Shown: positions 18,783 through 27,876 of the stretch, piece after piece | Layout: every line of letters begins with the position of its first letter | How positions within the stretch are numbered: position 1 is the stretch's first letter | DNA from: Blastocatellia bacterium | Lineage (GTDB): Bacteria; Acidobacteriota; Blastocatellia; Chloracidobacteriales; JADJPF01 | DNA: 64,000 nucleotides | Assembly: GCA_016713405.1 (NCBI GenBank) | Contig: JADJPF010000016.1 | Span: 45,259 to 109,258 of the forward strand | Direction of reading: 5' to 3' | Made by a program: the position numbers and the translations under genes | Notes under the pieces: generated by a model | Told to the model about the DNA's origin: nothing | Databases searched by the model: none | Seen by the model: only the letters and a program-made list of their open reading frames with translations

Positions 18783-19676
18783 ATGATAGAAACTACCCCT
18801 GAAAAAATTTCTGTTGCTGAGACTGATTTACTAATCAGACTTGGACAACGTGTAAGAACTCTACGTAAACAACAAGGATTGACTCTTAAAGAATTAGCGA
18901 GTTTGACAGATTTAAGCCTACGTTTTGTCTCACAACTTGAAGTAGGTGAAGGAAACATTGCCATTACTCGACTTGCCCAAATAGCAAATGTTCTAAAAGT
19001 AAGTCTTTCAGAGTTATTACTAAATGTTGAACCTGCAAAAAATAACCTTAGTCAATTGCAAGCCGACATAGACACAATGTTAACAGGTCGTACAGAAAGC
19101 GAATTAAAACAAGCTAAACGTGTTTTAGCTCTAGCACTTGGGCAACATCAACAAACAACTATAACTTTGTTGGGTCTGCGTGGTGCTGGTAAAACTACAA
19201 TAGGAAAAAAACTAGCTAATAAATTAAATGTTCCTTTTTGGGAACTAGATGAAAAGATTGAAGATATAGCAGGACTAAGCTTAACAGAAATTTTTTCACT
19301 TCATGGTGAAACCTATTACCGGAGATTAGAAACTCAAGCCTTGCTAGAGTTATTTTCACGTCAACAAACAGCCATAATTGCGTTGCCAGGAGGTATTGTT
19401 AACAATTTAGACGCTTTTGCACTTACAAAAGAAAAATCTATAACCGTTTGGCTAAAAGCTACTCCTACAGAACATATGCAGCGCGTTTTAGCTCAAGGTG
19501 ATCGTCGCCCTATTGCTAATCGTCCAAATGCGATGACAGAACTTCAAACAATCCTAACTGCACGAGAACCACTTTATAAACAAGCTAAATTAATTATTGA
19601 TACTTCTACTCTAGGCATTAACAAGAGCATAGAAACAGCCATCTCAGAATTAAAAAATGTAGGCTGGGTAAAATAA
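18783..19676 (+). CDS. boxR: BoxR/BzdR-type transcriptional regulator (XRE plus shikimate-kinase-like)
   Basis: The 297-residue protein joins an N-terminal XRE helix-turn-helix (about 18-75: LGQRVRTLRKQQGLTLKELASLTDLSLRFVSQLEVGEGNIAI) to a C-terminal shikimate-kinase-like domain with a P-loop at about 131-138 (GLRGAGKTTIGKKL), ELDEKIED and LPGGIVNN. This exact architecture defines BzdR/BoxR regulators, which repress aromatic degradation operons and are released when benzoyl-CoA binds the kinase-like domain. Its divergent position beside boxC is the expected arrangement. The kinase fold is a sensor, and enzyme activity is not expected. Confidence 0.92.
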   Translation: MIETTPEKISVAETDLLIRLGQRVRTLRKQQGLTLKELASLTDLSLRFVSQLEVGEGNIAITRLAQIANVLKVSLSELLLNVEPAKNNLSQLQADIDTMLTGRTESELKQAKRVLALALGQHQQTTITLLGLRGAGKTTIGKKLANKLNVPFWELDEKIEDIAGLSLTEIFSLHGETYYRRLETQALLELFSRQQTAIIALPGGIVNNLDAFALTKEKSITVWLKATPTEHMQRVLAQGDRRPIANRPNAMTELQTILTAREPLYKQAKLIIDTSTLGINKSIETAISELKNVGWVK

Positions 19677-19770
19677 ACAATCTCACTAGATTTTTCCTTG
19701 ACTTTCCAGTATATTTCTCTTATATTTCATTGTCTGTAAATTTTTGATAAGTTTAAGGGGATTAATCATT

Positions 19771-20178
19771 ATGTCATTTAATAAAGTTACATTAATTGGT
19801 AATCTAGGCTGTGAACCACAATTAAAATATACTCCCCAAGGAAAAGCTGTTTGTGAATTTACTGTTGCCACTAGTCAAAGAAAAAAAGATGGTAATGAAG
19901 CACGAGAAGAAACCGTTTGGTTTAATGTCACAGTTTGGGATCGTCAAGCAGAAATCGCTAGATCTTACTTAAGCAAAGGAAAACAGGTTTATGTTGAAGG
20001 GCCACTTAGAATTGAGGAATATACTGATAAATCAGGTAAACCCCGCTATAGTCTTGAAGTTACAGCTAGCCATTTAGAGCTAATTGGCAACCGTCCAGAA
20101 AATCTTGCAGCTAATAATAGCCAAACAGTAAATCGCACTGAACCACTTTTTGCACTTGCAAATAATCCTACAAGCTAA
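19771..20178 (+). CDS. ssb: Single-stranded DNA-binding protein
   Basis: The OB-fold protein begins MSFNKVTLIGNLG with the classic SSB order: GKAVCEFTVATSQ, EETVWFNVTVWDRQAEIARSYLSKGKQVYVEGPLR, then KPRYSLEVTASHLELIG. It has 135 residues, with a short C-terminus ending in ALANNPTS. The acidic DDDIPF-type tail that recruits partner proteins in many SSBs is absent, so this may be a second, specialised SSB. I start it at 19771 (AAGGGG ten bases upstream), not at the in-frame ATG 27 bases earlier. A strong hairpin follows. Confidence 0.93.
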   Translation: MSFNKVTLIGNLGCEPQLKYTPQGKAVCEFTVATSQRKKDGNEAREETVWFNVTVWDRQAEIARSYLSKGKQVYVEGPLRIEEYTDKSGKPRYSLEVTASHLELIGNRPENLAANNSQTVNRTEPLFALANNPTS

Positions 20179-20206
20179 ATTTAGCTTAATGTTTATTTCT
20201 TAAATA

Positions 20207-20239
20207 TTAGCATTTAGTCCATTGTGGACTAAATGCTAA
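20207..20239. terminator. Hairpin after ssb
   Basis: A perfect 15-bp stem (TTAGCATTTAGTCCA with TGGACTAAATGCTAA) has a three-base loop, 28 bases after the ssb stop. It lacks a following U tract, so it may be a transcript-end stabiliser rather than an intrinsic terminator. Confidence 0.55.
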
Positions 20240-20440
20240 CGCGACTCTCAAATTTTTACCTAATATTCTTGGAACTAACATTCCAAATAAAGCTATTTCA
20301 TCATCGCAAGACTTAAGATTTTCCTGTACTCAATAACTAACAAGTTTCTTTCTAGCTTATTAATAAATATTGGCTATAATTAGCAAACTTGTTTTAAGAG
20401 TTATTTTGCAAAATACCCAAAAATCAATTAAGAAAAGTCT

Positions 20441-21739
20441 ATGAGCGCATTTTTGTTAAAAAATGCTAATGTGGTTTGTTTTGACCCTATTAGCATTGAA
20501 AGTTCTGATTTACGCATTAACGCAGGCAAAATTATTGCACGAGATAAAAATTTAGTTCTTCAAGATGGCGAGGAGCTAATAGATTGCACAAACAAGCTTA
20601 TTTTTCCTGGCATTGTTTGTGCGCATACTCATCTTTATTCTGCGCTAGCACGAGGGATGCCAGGGCCGAAACAAACACCTACAAATTTTTATGAAATCTT
20701 AAAGTTTGTTTGGTGGCGATTAGATCGCGCCTTAGATGAGGAAACTATTTATTGGAGCGCGATTGCTGGCGGACTAGACGCTATAAGAAGTGGTACAACT
20801 ACTTTAATTGACCATCATGCTTCACCTAGTTATATTACTAACTCACTTTCCATTATCAAACAAGCTCTTTCAGATTTAGGACTGCGCGGAGTGCTTTGTT
20901 ATGAAGTAACTGACCGCAATGGCGAAACGGACAGAGATTTAGGAATTAAAGAAAATGAGCAAGCTTTAGCTAGTAGTGGCGGGCTTTACCGGGCTTTAGT
21001 TGGTGGACATGCAGCTTTTACGCTTAATCCAACTTCATTAAAAATGCTGGCTGAACTAGCAGAAAATTTTAATTGTGGTGTACATATTCATGTTGCTGAA
21101 GATCGTTTAGATGAAAGAGACGCAAAAGAAACCTATAAAGAGCCGTTAATACAACGACTTGCCGAGTCTGGCGTTTTGCGTCCTGGGTCGATTTTGGCAC
21201 ATTGTACACACCTTGACCAATCAGCTTTAAGAGTTGCTAAAATGTCTGGTAGTTGGCTAATTCATAATCCACGCTCTAATATGAATAATAATGTTGGCTA
21301 TGCGTCAATAAAGGATTTTGGCTCACGTGCTGCGTTAGGGACGGACGGCATTGGCTCAGACATGTTTGAGGAAGCTAAATTTGCTTTCTACAAGTCACGT
21401 GATGACAAGCTAGGACTATCAGCAGAAAATGTGCTAGAACTTTTAGCAGGTGGTCAACATCTAGCGAGTGAAATTTTTGACGAACAATTACAGCAACTTA
21501 ATGTTGGTGCAACGGCTGATTTAGTTTTATATGACTATTTATCGCCTACACCATTAACAGCAGAAAATTTTGCTTGGCATTTTATTTTTGGAATGTCTGC
21601 TAGTCCTGTAAGTAGCTTAATGGTAAATGGTAAATTCTTACTTCGTGAAGGTAAGTATCAAACTATTGACCCTGTGCAAGCAACAGAAAAAACTCGTCAA
21701 GCAGCCATAAAACTTTGGGAAAAAATGCAGAAAATATAA
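20441..21739 (+). CDS. SsnA-like amidohydrolase (aminohydrolase)
   Basis: This 432-residue metal-dependent hydrolase of the amidohydrolase superfamily has CAHTHLYSALARGMPGP (the HxH metal site), GTTTLIDHHASP, GVHIHVAEDRLDERDA, AHCTHLDQSAL and LGTDGIGSDMFEEAK. These agree best with the SsnA group, found in selenium/molybdenum hydroxylase clusters, and more generally with chlorohydrolase/deaminase enzymes that remove an amino group from purines or triazines. It heads a four-gene run with a nitrilase-family enzyme, a D-aminoacylase-like enzyme and a molybdenum dehydrogenase. Substrate is inferred only from context: a nitrogen heterocycle. Confidence 0.85.
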   Translation: MSAFLLKNANVVCFDPISIESSDLRINAGKIIARDKNLVLQDGEELIDCTNKLIFPGIVCAHTHLYSALARGMPGPKQTPTNFYEILKFVWWRLDRALDEETIYWSAIAGGLDAIRSGTTTLIDHHASPSYITNSLSIIKQALSDLGLRGVLCYEVTDRNGETDRDLGIKENEQALASSGGLYRALVGGHAAFTLNPTSLKMLAELAENFNCGVHIHVAEDRLDERDAKETYKEPLIQRLAESGVLRPGSILAHCTHLDQSALRVAKMSGSWLIHNPRSNMNNNVGYASIKDFGSRAALGTDGIGSDMFEEAKFAFYKSRDDKLGLSAENVLELLAGGQHLASEIFDEQLQQLNVGATADLVLYDYLSPTPLTAENFAWHFIFGMSASPVSSLMVNGKFLLREGKYQTIDPVQATEKTRQAAIKLWEKMQKI

Positions 21740-21782
21740 GATTTTAATTATTAAAATTTTTAAGGAGAATAAAATTTAATTT

Positions 21783-22661
21783 ATGCCGCGAATTGTTAAA
21801 TGTGGTCTAATTCAAGCTAGTAATCCAACTTCCGTTGATCAACCATTAGATGTTATTAAGCAATCAATGATTGATAAACACTTGGCAATGATTGAACAAG
21901 CAGCTAGTCAAGGTGTGCAAATTCTTTGTTTACAAGAAATTTTCTATGGCCCTTATTTCTGTGCAGAACAAAATCCTCGTTGGTATGGCACAACAGAACG
22001 TATTCCCGATGGCCCGACTACACAACTAATGATGGAACTTGCTAAAAAGCACCATATGGTGATTGTTGTCCCAATTTATGAAGAAGAAATGACAGGCGTT
22101 TATTACAACACTGCTGCTGTAATTGATGCAGATGGAAAATACTTAGGCAAATATCGAAAAACTCATATTCCACATTGTTTACCTGGTTTTTGGGAGAAAT
22201 TCTACTTTACACCTGGCAATCTTGGCTATCCTGTTTTTGATACTGCATTTGGTAAAGTAGGTGTATACATTTGTTATGATCGCCATTTTCCAGAAGGCGC
22301 ACGTGCTTTAGGCTTAAATGGTGCTGAAATAGTTTTTATTCCTTCTGCTACTGTTGCAGGGCATTCAGAATATCTTTGGGAACTTGAACAAACTTCGCAT
22401 GCTGTAGCTAATGGCTATTTTGTAGGCACAATCAACCGTGTAGGCTGGGAAGATCCTTGGAAAATAGGCGAGTTTTACGGCAAGAGCTATTTTTGTAACC
22501 CACGCGGCAAAATAATTGCTCAAGCTAGTCGTGATAAAGATGAGCTAGTTGTAGCAGACCTTGACTTAGATATGATTCAAGAAGTGCGTACACAGTGGCA
22601 ATTTTACCGTGATCGTCGTCCAGAGCTTTATGATGATATCTCTCGTGTAAGAGGAAAATAG
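21783..22661 (+). CDS. Carbon-nitrogen hydrolase, beta-ureidopropionase / N-carbamoyl amidase type
   Basis: The 292-residue nitrilase-superfamily enzyme contains the Glu-Lys-Cys triad: E in CLQEIFYGPYF (about 47), K in KYRKTHIPH (about 120) and C in VGVYICYDRHFPEGAR (about 158). The segments around it match N-carbamoyl-beta-alanine and N-carbamoylputrescine amidohydrolases, which release ammonia and carbon dioxide from ureido compounds. This suits the last step of pyrimidine or related ring breakdown. AGGAG lies upstream. It is separated by 43 bases from the SsnA-like gene and seven from the next gene. No dihydropyrimidinase is visible in the window. Confidence 0.88.
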   Translation: MPRIVKCGLIQASNPTSVDQPLDVIKQSMIDKHLAMIEQAASQGVQILCLQEIFYGPYFCAEQNPRWYGTTERIPDGPTTQLMMELAKKHHMVIVVPIYEEEMTGVYYNTAAVIDADGKYLGKYRKTHIPHCLPGFWEKFYFTPGNLGYPVFDTAFGKVGVYICYDRHFPEGARALGLNGAEIVFIPSATVAGHSEYLWELEQTSHAVANGYFVGTINRVGWEDPWKIGEFYGKSYFCNPRGKIIAQASRDKDELVVADLDLDMIQEVRTQWQFYRDRRPELYDDISRVRGK

Positions 22662-22668
22662 TTTATTT

Positions 22669-24282
22669 ATGAGTGAAAATTTAAGTTTAGTGCTACGAGG
22701 TGGCACTATTGTTGATGGTTCAGGTAAAGAGCGTTTTTGCGGTGATGTTGGCATTAAAGATAATTTAATTGTCAGCATTGCCGCTAGCGGCGAACTAAGC
22801 GCGGCAGAAGAAATTGATTGCAATGGTTTAATTGTTGCACCTGGTTTTATTGATACTCATAGCCATTCAGATCTTAAAGTGCTAAATGATCCATCTTTGT
22901 TTATGAAAGTTCGACAAGGCATTACGCTAGAGGTATTTGGACAAGATGGAATTTCTGTTGCTCCAGTAAAAGAAAGCGACAAGACCCAATCAGAAAAGCA
23001 ATTAGCTGGACTTTTAGGAACTTTGGGCCGACATTGGCCTTGGCAAACTGTAGATGAATATCTAAATAGCTTAACAACGGCAAAACCAGGCGTTGATTGT
23101 TCTTATCTTGTTCCTCATGGGGCTTTAAGGCTTTGGGTAATGGGTATGGAGGATCGAGATTCTACCACTGCTGAACGTGCTGCAATGGCAGAACTGCTAG
23201 AACAAGGAATGCGAGAAGGCGCGTTTGGAATGTCTACAGGGCTAATTTACCCACCTTGTTGTTATAGCAATACTGAGGAATTAATTGATTTATCTCGCAC
23301 TTTAGCAAAACTAGATGGACGTTTAGTTGTGCATATTCGTAGCGAAAGCGATTACCTTATTGAAGGTATACAGGAAATGCTGGATATTGCAAAAGCTAGC
23401 GGGGTTCATGTGCATATTTCTCACTTTAAAGCAGCCGGAAAAGAAAATTGGTCACAGGTTGACGAAGTTCTAAAACGAATTGAAGCGGCTCAAGCTTCAG
23501 GATTAAAAATTACTGCTGATCAATATCCTTATATTGCTGGCTCTACAATGATGGGTGCAATTTTGCCTCCTTGGGCGCATGCTGGCGGTGTTGCAGGTAC
23601 TTTGGAAAGGCTTGCTAATGCTAAAGATCGTGAGAAAATGCGCGAGCAGATTCTTAGCACTGAGCGTGCAGAATGGGATAACTTTTGGAAATGGTCAGGC
23701 CCAGAAGGAATTATCATTTCTGATATTCCATCAGGAAATAATCAAGATTTATTAGGGCTAAACGTTGCCGATGCTGCTAAATTAAGAGACAAAGCACCAA
23801 TAGAATTTGCTTTTGACTTGTTGCTAGAAGAAAAAATGGGTGTTTCAATGATTTCTTTTAGCCAATCTGAAGAAGTGGTGCAAAAGATTTGGCAACTTCC
23901 TTATGTTAATGCCTGTACTGATGGGCTGCTAGGCTCACGTCCTCATCCAAGAGCTTTTGGAACTTATCCAAAAATTTTAGGACGCTACACCCGTGATTTA
24001 GGTATATTAAACCTAGAACAAACTATTTATAAATTAAGCTACTTAGCAGCAGAAAATTTAGGCTTAACAGGCTATGGATTAATTAAAGAAAATTATTTTG
24101 CTAACCTAGTAGCCTTTAATGCTGACACTGTGATTGATCAAGCTACTTTTAGCGACCCACGACAATATCCAATAGGAATTGAACATGTAATTGTGCAAGG
24201 TGTAGCAGTGATAAAAAATAACCAAGAACAAAATAAATTCCCAGGTCAAGTAACAAGAAAACAACTTGGAGGAAAAAATTAA
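22669..24282 (+). CDS. N-acyl-D-amino-acid deacylase family amidohydrolase
   Basis: The 537 residues fit the D-aminoacylase/dihydroorotase-like group: VLRGGTIVDGSGKERFCGDVGI, APGFIDTHSHSDLKVL (HxH metal site), VRQGITLEVFGQDG with the conserved metal-bridging position, GAFGMSTGLIYPP, HIRSESDYLIEGIQEML, VHISHFKAAGKENW, and CTDGLLGSRPHPRAFGTYP near the C-terminus. Family members hydrolyse N-acyl-D-amino acids or related cyclic amides. Its location between an amidase and a molybdenum dehydrogenase suggests a ring-opened amide as substrate. The next gene starts directly after the stop codon, which indicates translational coupling. Confidence 0.88.
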   Translation: MSENLSLVLRGGTIVDGSGKERFCGDVGIKDNLIVSIAASGELSAAEEIDCNGLIVAPGFIDTHSHSDLKVLNDPSLFMKVRQGITLEVFGQDGISVAPVKESDKTQSEKQLAGLLGTLGRHWPWQTVDEYLNSLTTAKPGVDCSYLVPHGALRLWVMGMEDRDSTTAERAAMAELLEQGMREGAFGMSTGLIYPPCCYSNTEELIDLSRTLAKLDGRLVVHIRSESDYLIEGIQEMLDIAKASGVHVHISHFKAAGKENWSQVDEVLKRIEAAQASGLKITADQYPYIAGSTMMGAILPPWAHAGGVAGTLERLANAKDREKMREQILSTERAEWDNFWKWSGPEGIIISDIPSGNNQDLLGLNVADAAKLRDKAPIEFAFDLLLEEKMGVSMISFSQSEEVVQKIWQLPYVNACTDGLLGSRPHPRAFGTYPKILGRYTRDLGILNLEQTIYKLSYLAAENLGLTGYGLIKENYFANLVAFNADTVIDQATFSDPRQYPIGIEHVIVQGVAVIKNNQEQNKFPGQVTRKQLGGKN

Positions 24283-26874
24283 ATGAGTACAAAAACAGTT
24301 GAATTTACCCTCAATGGTTCATTAGTAACGGCTCAAATAGATTATGACACTACTTTACTAGAGGTTTTGCGAGAGCAGTTTGGTCTAATATCGCCTAAAA
24401 ACGGTTGTAGTCCTCAAGGTCAATGTGGTTGTTGTACAGTGATTGTTGATAATCGTGCTACGGTGTCTTGTGTTGTTAATGCTGAAAAAATAGCAGGAAA
24501 AAATGTTTTAACCCTAGAAGGTGTTAGCGAACGAGAGCGAGATATTTTTTCTCGTGCTTTTGTGCTAGGTGGGGGATTGCAATGTGGTTTTTGTATTCCA
24601 GGAATTGTTGCACGTGCAAAAAATATGTTGGACAAAAAGCCTAATCCAACACGAGATGAGATAACAGGCGCGCTTAATCCTCATATTTGCCGTTGTACAG
24701 GCTACACAAAAATTATTGATTCCATAGAGCTAGCTGCAAAAGCTTTGCAGGGCGAACCACTGCCAGAACAAGACTTTTCTGGCCGTATTGGGTCAAGTTT
24801 GCCTCGTTATGATGGATGCGAAGCTGTGTTAGGCGCACGTCCTTACATTGATGACATGACATTTCCAGACATGCTTTATGGAGCATTGCTGTTTTCCCCA
24901 CATCCACGCGCTAAAATTCTCTCTGTTGATCCTAGCAGAGCATTAGACATTGATGGTGTAATGACAGTTGCTACTGCTAAAGATGTCCCAGGACAGCGTT
25001 TTCAAGGCTTAATTTATCCTGATTGGCCGCTTTTTGTTGCTGAAGGTGAAGAGACTCGTTTTGTTGGCGATGTAATTGCGGCTGTTGCTGCTACTACACC
25101 AAAACTAGCTCGTAAAGCATTAGAATTAATCGATGTGCAGTATGAAGTTTTGCCGTCAGTTAGCTCACCTGAGGCCGCTATGCTACCCGACGCGCCAAAA
25201 ATACATAAAAAAGGAAATTTACTCTCTACTTCACTTATCAAACGTGGTGATGCTGACGAAGCATTAAAAAACGCTCCTCACGTTGTAAATCATACTTGGT
25301 CAACACAGCTAATTGAACACGCTTTTCTTGAGCCAGAAAGCTGTATTGCTATACCAAATGATGATGGTTCAATGCAGGTTTATAGCCAAGGCCAAGGCGT
25401 TTTTGATGATCGTCGTCAAATAGCCTCTTTTCTAAATGTTCCAGAGGAAAAAGTTACAGTTACACTTATTTCTAATGGTGGTGCATTTGGAGGTAAAGAA
25501 GATTTAAGCATTCAAGGTCAAACCGCGCTGCTTGCAATGATGACACATCGACCAGTAAAAATCACAATTTCACGTGATGAAAGCATTTGCCTACATCCAA
25601 AACGTCATCCGATCAAAATGGAATATTGGGTTGGATGTGATGATGAAGGTAAGTTGCTAGGTGTAAAAGCTAAAATGATTGGTGACAAAGGGGCTTATGC
25701 TTCTGTAGGCTCAAAAGTGCTAGAGCGTGCTGCGGGTCATTCCTGCGGCCCGTATCGTGTTGATAATGTTGATGTTGAAGCTTTAGCTGTTTATACAAAC
25801 AACCCTCCTTGTGGGGCAATGCGTGGTTTTGGTGCTAATCAAGCTGCATTTGCTTTAGAAGGAGCTTTAGACCTACTAGCAGAAAAAATTGGTTTAGATG
25901 GTTGGGAAATTCGCTATCGTAATGCGGTAGATGTTGGCGACACTTTTGCAACGGGTCAAGTTTTTGAACATAGCGTTGGACTAAAGAAAACTTTGCTGGC
26001 CGTCAAAGATGCTTATCAAGGATCTAAATATGCAGGCATTGCTTGTGGAATTAAAAATGTTGGTATTGGCAATGGAATGCCTGAATATGGACGGGTTTTA
26101 TTAGTTATAGAAAAAGACGCGAGTGTCACCATTCGCCAAGGTTTTACCGAAATGGGACAAGGGCTTTATACAGTCTTAATTCAATGTTTATGCGAAGAAA
26201 CAGGAATTGATCCTCGTCGAGTCCGGGCATTAGTTGACACTTCTAAACCGCTTTATTGTGGGATGACAACGGCTTCACGCGCTACATCATTGGGCGGGAA
26301 TGCTGTACGTATTGCAGCAGCAAAACTTAAGGAAGACTTAAAAACTCATAGTCTAGAAGAATTAATTGGCCGTGAATACTATGGTGAACACGTCGTAGAT
26401 TTTACCACCGCACTTAATGCTAAAGTAGAAAAAGTTATGACACATTTTTCTTATGGTTTTGCTACTCAAGTAGTGATTTTGGATGAAAAAGGCAAGTTAA
26501 AGAAAGTTGTTGCGGCTCATGATGTAGGTAAAGTGCTAAATCCAAAATTATTAGAAGGTCAGATAGAAGGCTCTATTCATATGGGTTTAGGCTATGCTCT
26601 AAGCGAAGAATTAAAGGTTGTTGATAGCAAATTGCCTAACACTAACATTAGATCTTTAGGCTTACTACGAGCTAAAGATATGCCAGAATGCGAGCTAATT
26701 TTTATTGAAGAAAACGACCCACAAGGCCCATTTGGAGCTAAAGGAGTTGGCGAAATAGGGCTTGTTCCAACAGCCGGTGCTGTAGCGGGCGCACTTTATA
26801 AATTTGATGGAATCCGTCGGTTTTCCTTGCCAATGAAAGATGCTCCAGCCGCAAAGAGCATTCCTAAAGGCTAA
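24283..26874 (+). CDS. Xanthine-dehydrogenase-family molybdenum hydroxylase, fused Fe-S and Mo subunits
   Basis: This 863-residue fusion starts with a plant-type 2Fe-2S domain (KNGCSPQGQCGCCTV), then an alpha-helical second cluster domain (GLQCGFCIPGIVARAK and NPHICRCTGYTKI). From about 180 comes the molybdopterin-binding region with LIEHAFLEPESCIA, GGAFGGKEDLS, NPPCGAMRGFGANQA, TEMGQGLYTVL and the catalytic GxxEIGLVP near the end (PFGAKGVGEIGLVPTAGAV). It has no FAD domain, so electrons leave through another partner, as in the E. coli XdhD-type proteins that sit next to ssnA. The reaction is probably hydroxylation of a purine-like heterocycle. Confidence 0.9.
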   Translation: MSTKTVEFTLNGSLVTAQIDYDTTLLEVLREQFGLISPKNGCSPQGQCGCCTVIVDNRATVSCVVNAEKIAGKNVLTLEGVSERERDIFSRAFVLGGGLQCGFCIPGIVARAKNMLDKKPNPTRDEITGALNPHICRCTGYTKIIDSIELAAKALQGEPLPEQDFSGRIGSSLPRYDGCEAVLGARPYIDDMTFPDMLYGALLFSPHPRAKILSVDPSRALDIDGVMTVATAKDVPGQRFQGLIYPDWPLFVAEGEETRFVGDVIAAVAATTPKLARKALELIDVQYEVLPSVSSPEAAMLPDAPKIHKKGNLLSTSLIKRGDADEALKNAPHVVNHTWSTQLIEHAFLEPESCIAIPNDDGSMQVYSQGQGVFDDRRQIASFLNVPEEKVTVTLISNGGAFGGKEDLSIQGQTALLAMMTHRPVKITISRDESICLHPKRHPIKMEYWVGCDDEGKLLGVKAKMIGDKGAYASVGSKVLERAAGHSCGPYRVDNVDVEALAVYTNNPPCGAMRGFGANQAAFALEGALDLLAEKIGLDGWEIRYRNAVDVGDTFATGQVFEHSVGLKKTLLAVKDAYQGSKYAGIACGIKNVGIGNGMPEYGRVLLVIEKDASVTIRQGFTEMGQGLYTVLIQCLCEETGIDPRRVRALVDTSKPLYCGMTTASRATSLGGNAVRIAAAKLKEDLKTHSLEELIGREYYGEHVVDFTTALNAKVEKVMTHFSYGFATQVVILDEKGKLKKVVAAHDVGKVLNPKLLEGQIEGSIHMGLGYALSEELKVVDSKLPNTNIRSLGLLRAKDMPECELIFIEENDPQGPFGAKGVGEIGLVPTAGAVAGALYKFDGIRRFSLPMKDAPAAKSIPKG

Positions 26875-26885
26875 AATATTAATTT

Positions 26886-26916
26886 GGGAGATTATTTTCA
26901 TATGTAGTAATCTCCC
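26886..26916 (+). terminator. Hairpin after the Mo-hydroxylase gene
   Basis: GGGAGATTA and TAATCTCCC form a nine-base stem 11 bases after the stop, with a 13-base loop. No U tract follows, so the terminator call is tentative. Confidence 0.45.
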
Positions 26917-27008
26917 TAACACAAAAATTTCATAAAGAGTTTACTTAGCTTTTTTGCGAAGAAAATAAAGTAGAAAGGATAATAACCCAGAATATTTAAA
27001 CTGCGAAT

Positions 27009-27194
27009 CTATATATTTTTCAATAACATAGAAGGCATAATAATAAAATCTACAAAAGACCACACACAAACAAATAAAAGCAAGGCTATATTATAATTAT
27101 CTAAAATTAATAATAAAGCTGTCAGAATACCTATTAATAAAAACAACCATCCTTTTAAGTGGATTAATTTTGTATTTTCTAAGTCTTTTATCAT
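27009..27194 (-). CDS. Small two-helix membrane protein
   Basis: A 61-residue protein, not recognised. It begins MIKDLENTKLIHLKG and has two hydrophobic stretches (WLFLLIGILTALLLIL and IALLLFVCVWSFVDFII). The start codon lies one base after the stop codon of the broken secreted-protein gene upstream on the same strand, which argues that this is a real gene translated with it. The pair may be a small envelope module; no function is proposed. Confidence 0.5.
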   Translation of the reverse strand: MIKDLENTKLIHLKGWLFLLIGILTALLLILDNYNIALLLFVCVWSFVDFIIMPSMLLKNI

Positions 27195-27195
27195 T

Positions 27196-27698
27196 TTAAT
27201 TAGATTTAGTAACAGATTTTTGACCTAACTTTTTAACTATTGTTTGTCTTAAAACTAAATAATTATTTATTAATTTGTCATAGGTCAAAATAAATTCTTT
27301 GTCTGTCTCTTTTGCTTTATCTTCTTTCCATTCATTTATTTTGTCATCAATAAATTTTATTGCTTCAGAAAATTCAACATAGCGATAGTCTGACTTTTCT
27401 TTAATAACAGGATATTTTTCTTTAACTATATTTAAGTCTATGTCTTTATAAATTACTACATTAATAACATCTACTTGTTTAGGATCGCTTGAGCCATGAC
27501 TATTCCATTGATAATACTCAAAGCCTATTAATGGATAAGCTACAACTTGTGGGCCAAATTTTGGTAAGGTAAAACCAAAGTATTTTTAGAAGTTTTACTT
27601 GGTTTTTGACTAAAGCTGGTAAAACTTATGCTAAAAATAAACAAAAATATGCTTAAGCAAATAAGTAGAGATTTTAATTTAATCCTAAAAATAAACAT
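27196..27698 (-). pseudogene. Small secreted protein gene, frameshifted
   Basis: From the ATG at 27698 the frame encodes a signal peptide (KSLLICLSIFLFIFSISFTSFSQ). It then stops after 52 codons. Adding one A to the A5 run on the minus strand (T run at 27583-27587) gives SKKYFGFTLPKFGPQVVAYP and continues to the stop at 27196-27198, for 167 residues in all (ending KKLGQKSVTKSN). The downstream part is lysine-rich with DVINVVIYKDIDLNIVKEKYP and a helical end. No family recognised. Its stop is one base before the small membrane protein's start. The break is of the same homopolymer type seen in other genes here, so it may be an error rather than decay. Confidence 0.6.
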
Positions 27699-27741
27699 AA
27701 ATTAATCCTTAAGGCTAATTTCCGGTAAAACTTTACAAGAA

Positions 27742-27779
27742 TGTAACAAAGATGTAAAAAATATGTAACAAATTTGTAA
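27742..27779. promoter_or_regulatory. Four TGTAA direct repeats at exact 11-base spacing
   Basis: TGTAA occurs at 27742, 27753, 27764 and 27775, each 11 bases after the last, so all face one side of the helix. An inverted match (CTTTACAAG) lies at 27731. The array is about 100 bases upstream of the MscS/CNBD gene and 44 bases upstream of the divergent secreted-protein gene. It could be a multimeric activator or repressor site. Confidence 0.5.
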
Positions 27780-27876
27780 AGAAATGTTATACTGGGCGAA
27801 TCCCCTTTTCAATGAATTTATTACTAAAAAATCTTGGGGTTTATCTTAAATGCTAAACTAGCTAGGGTTAGAAGAG

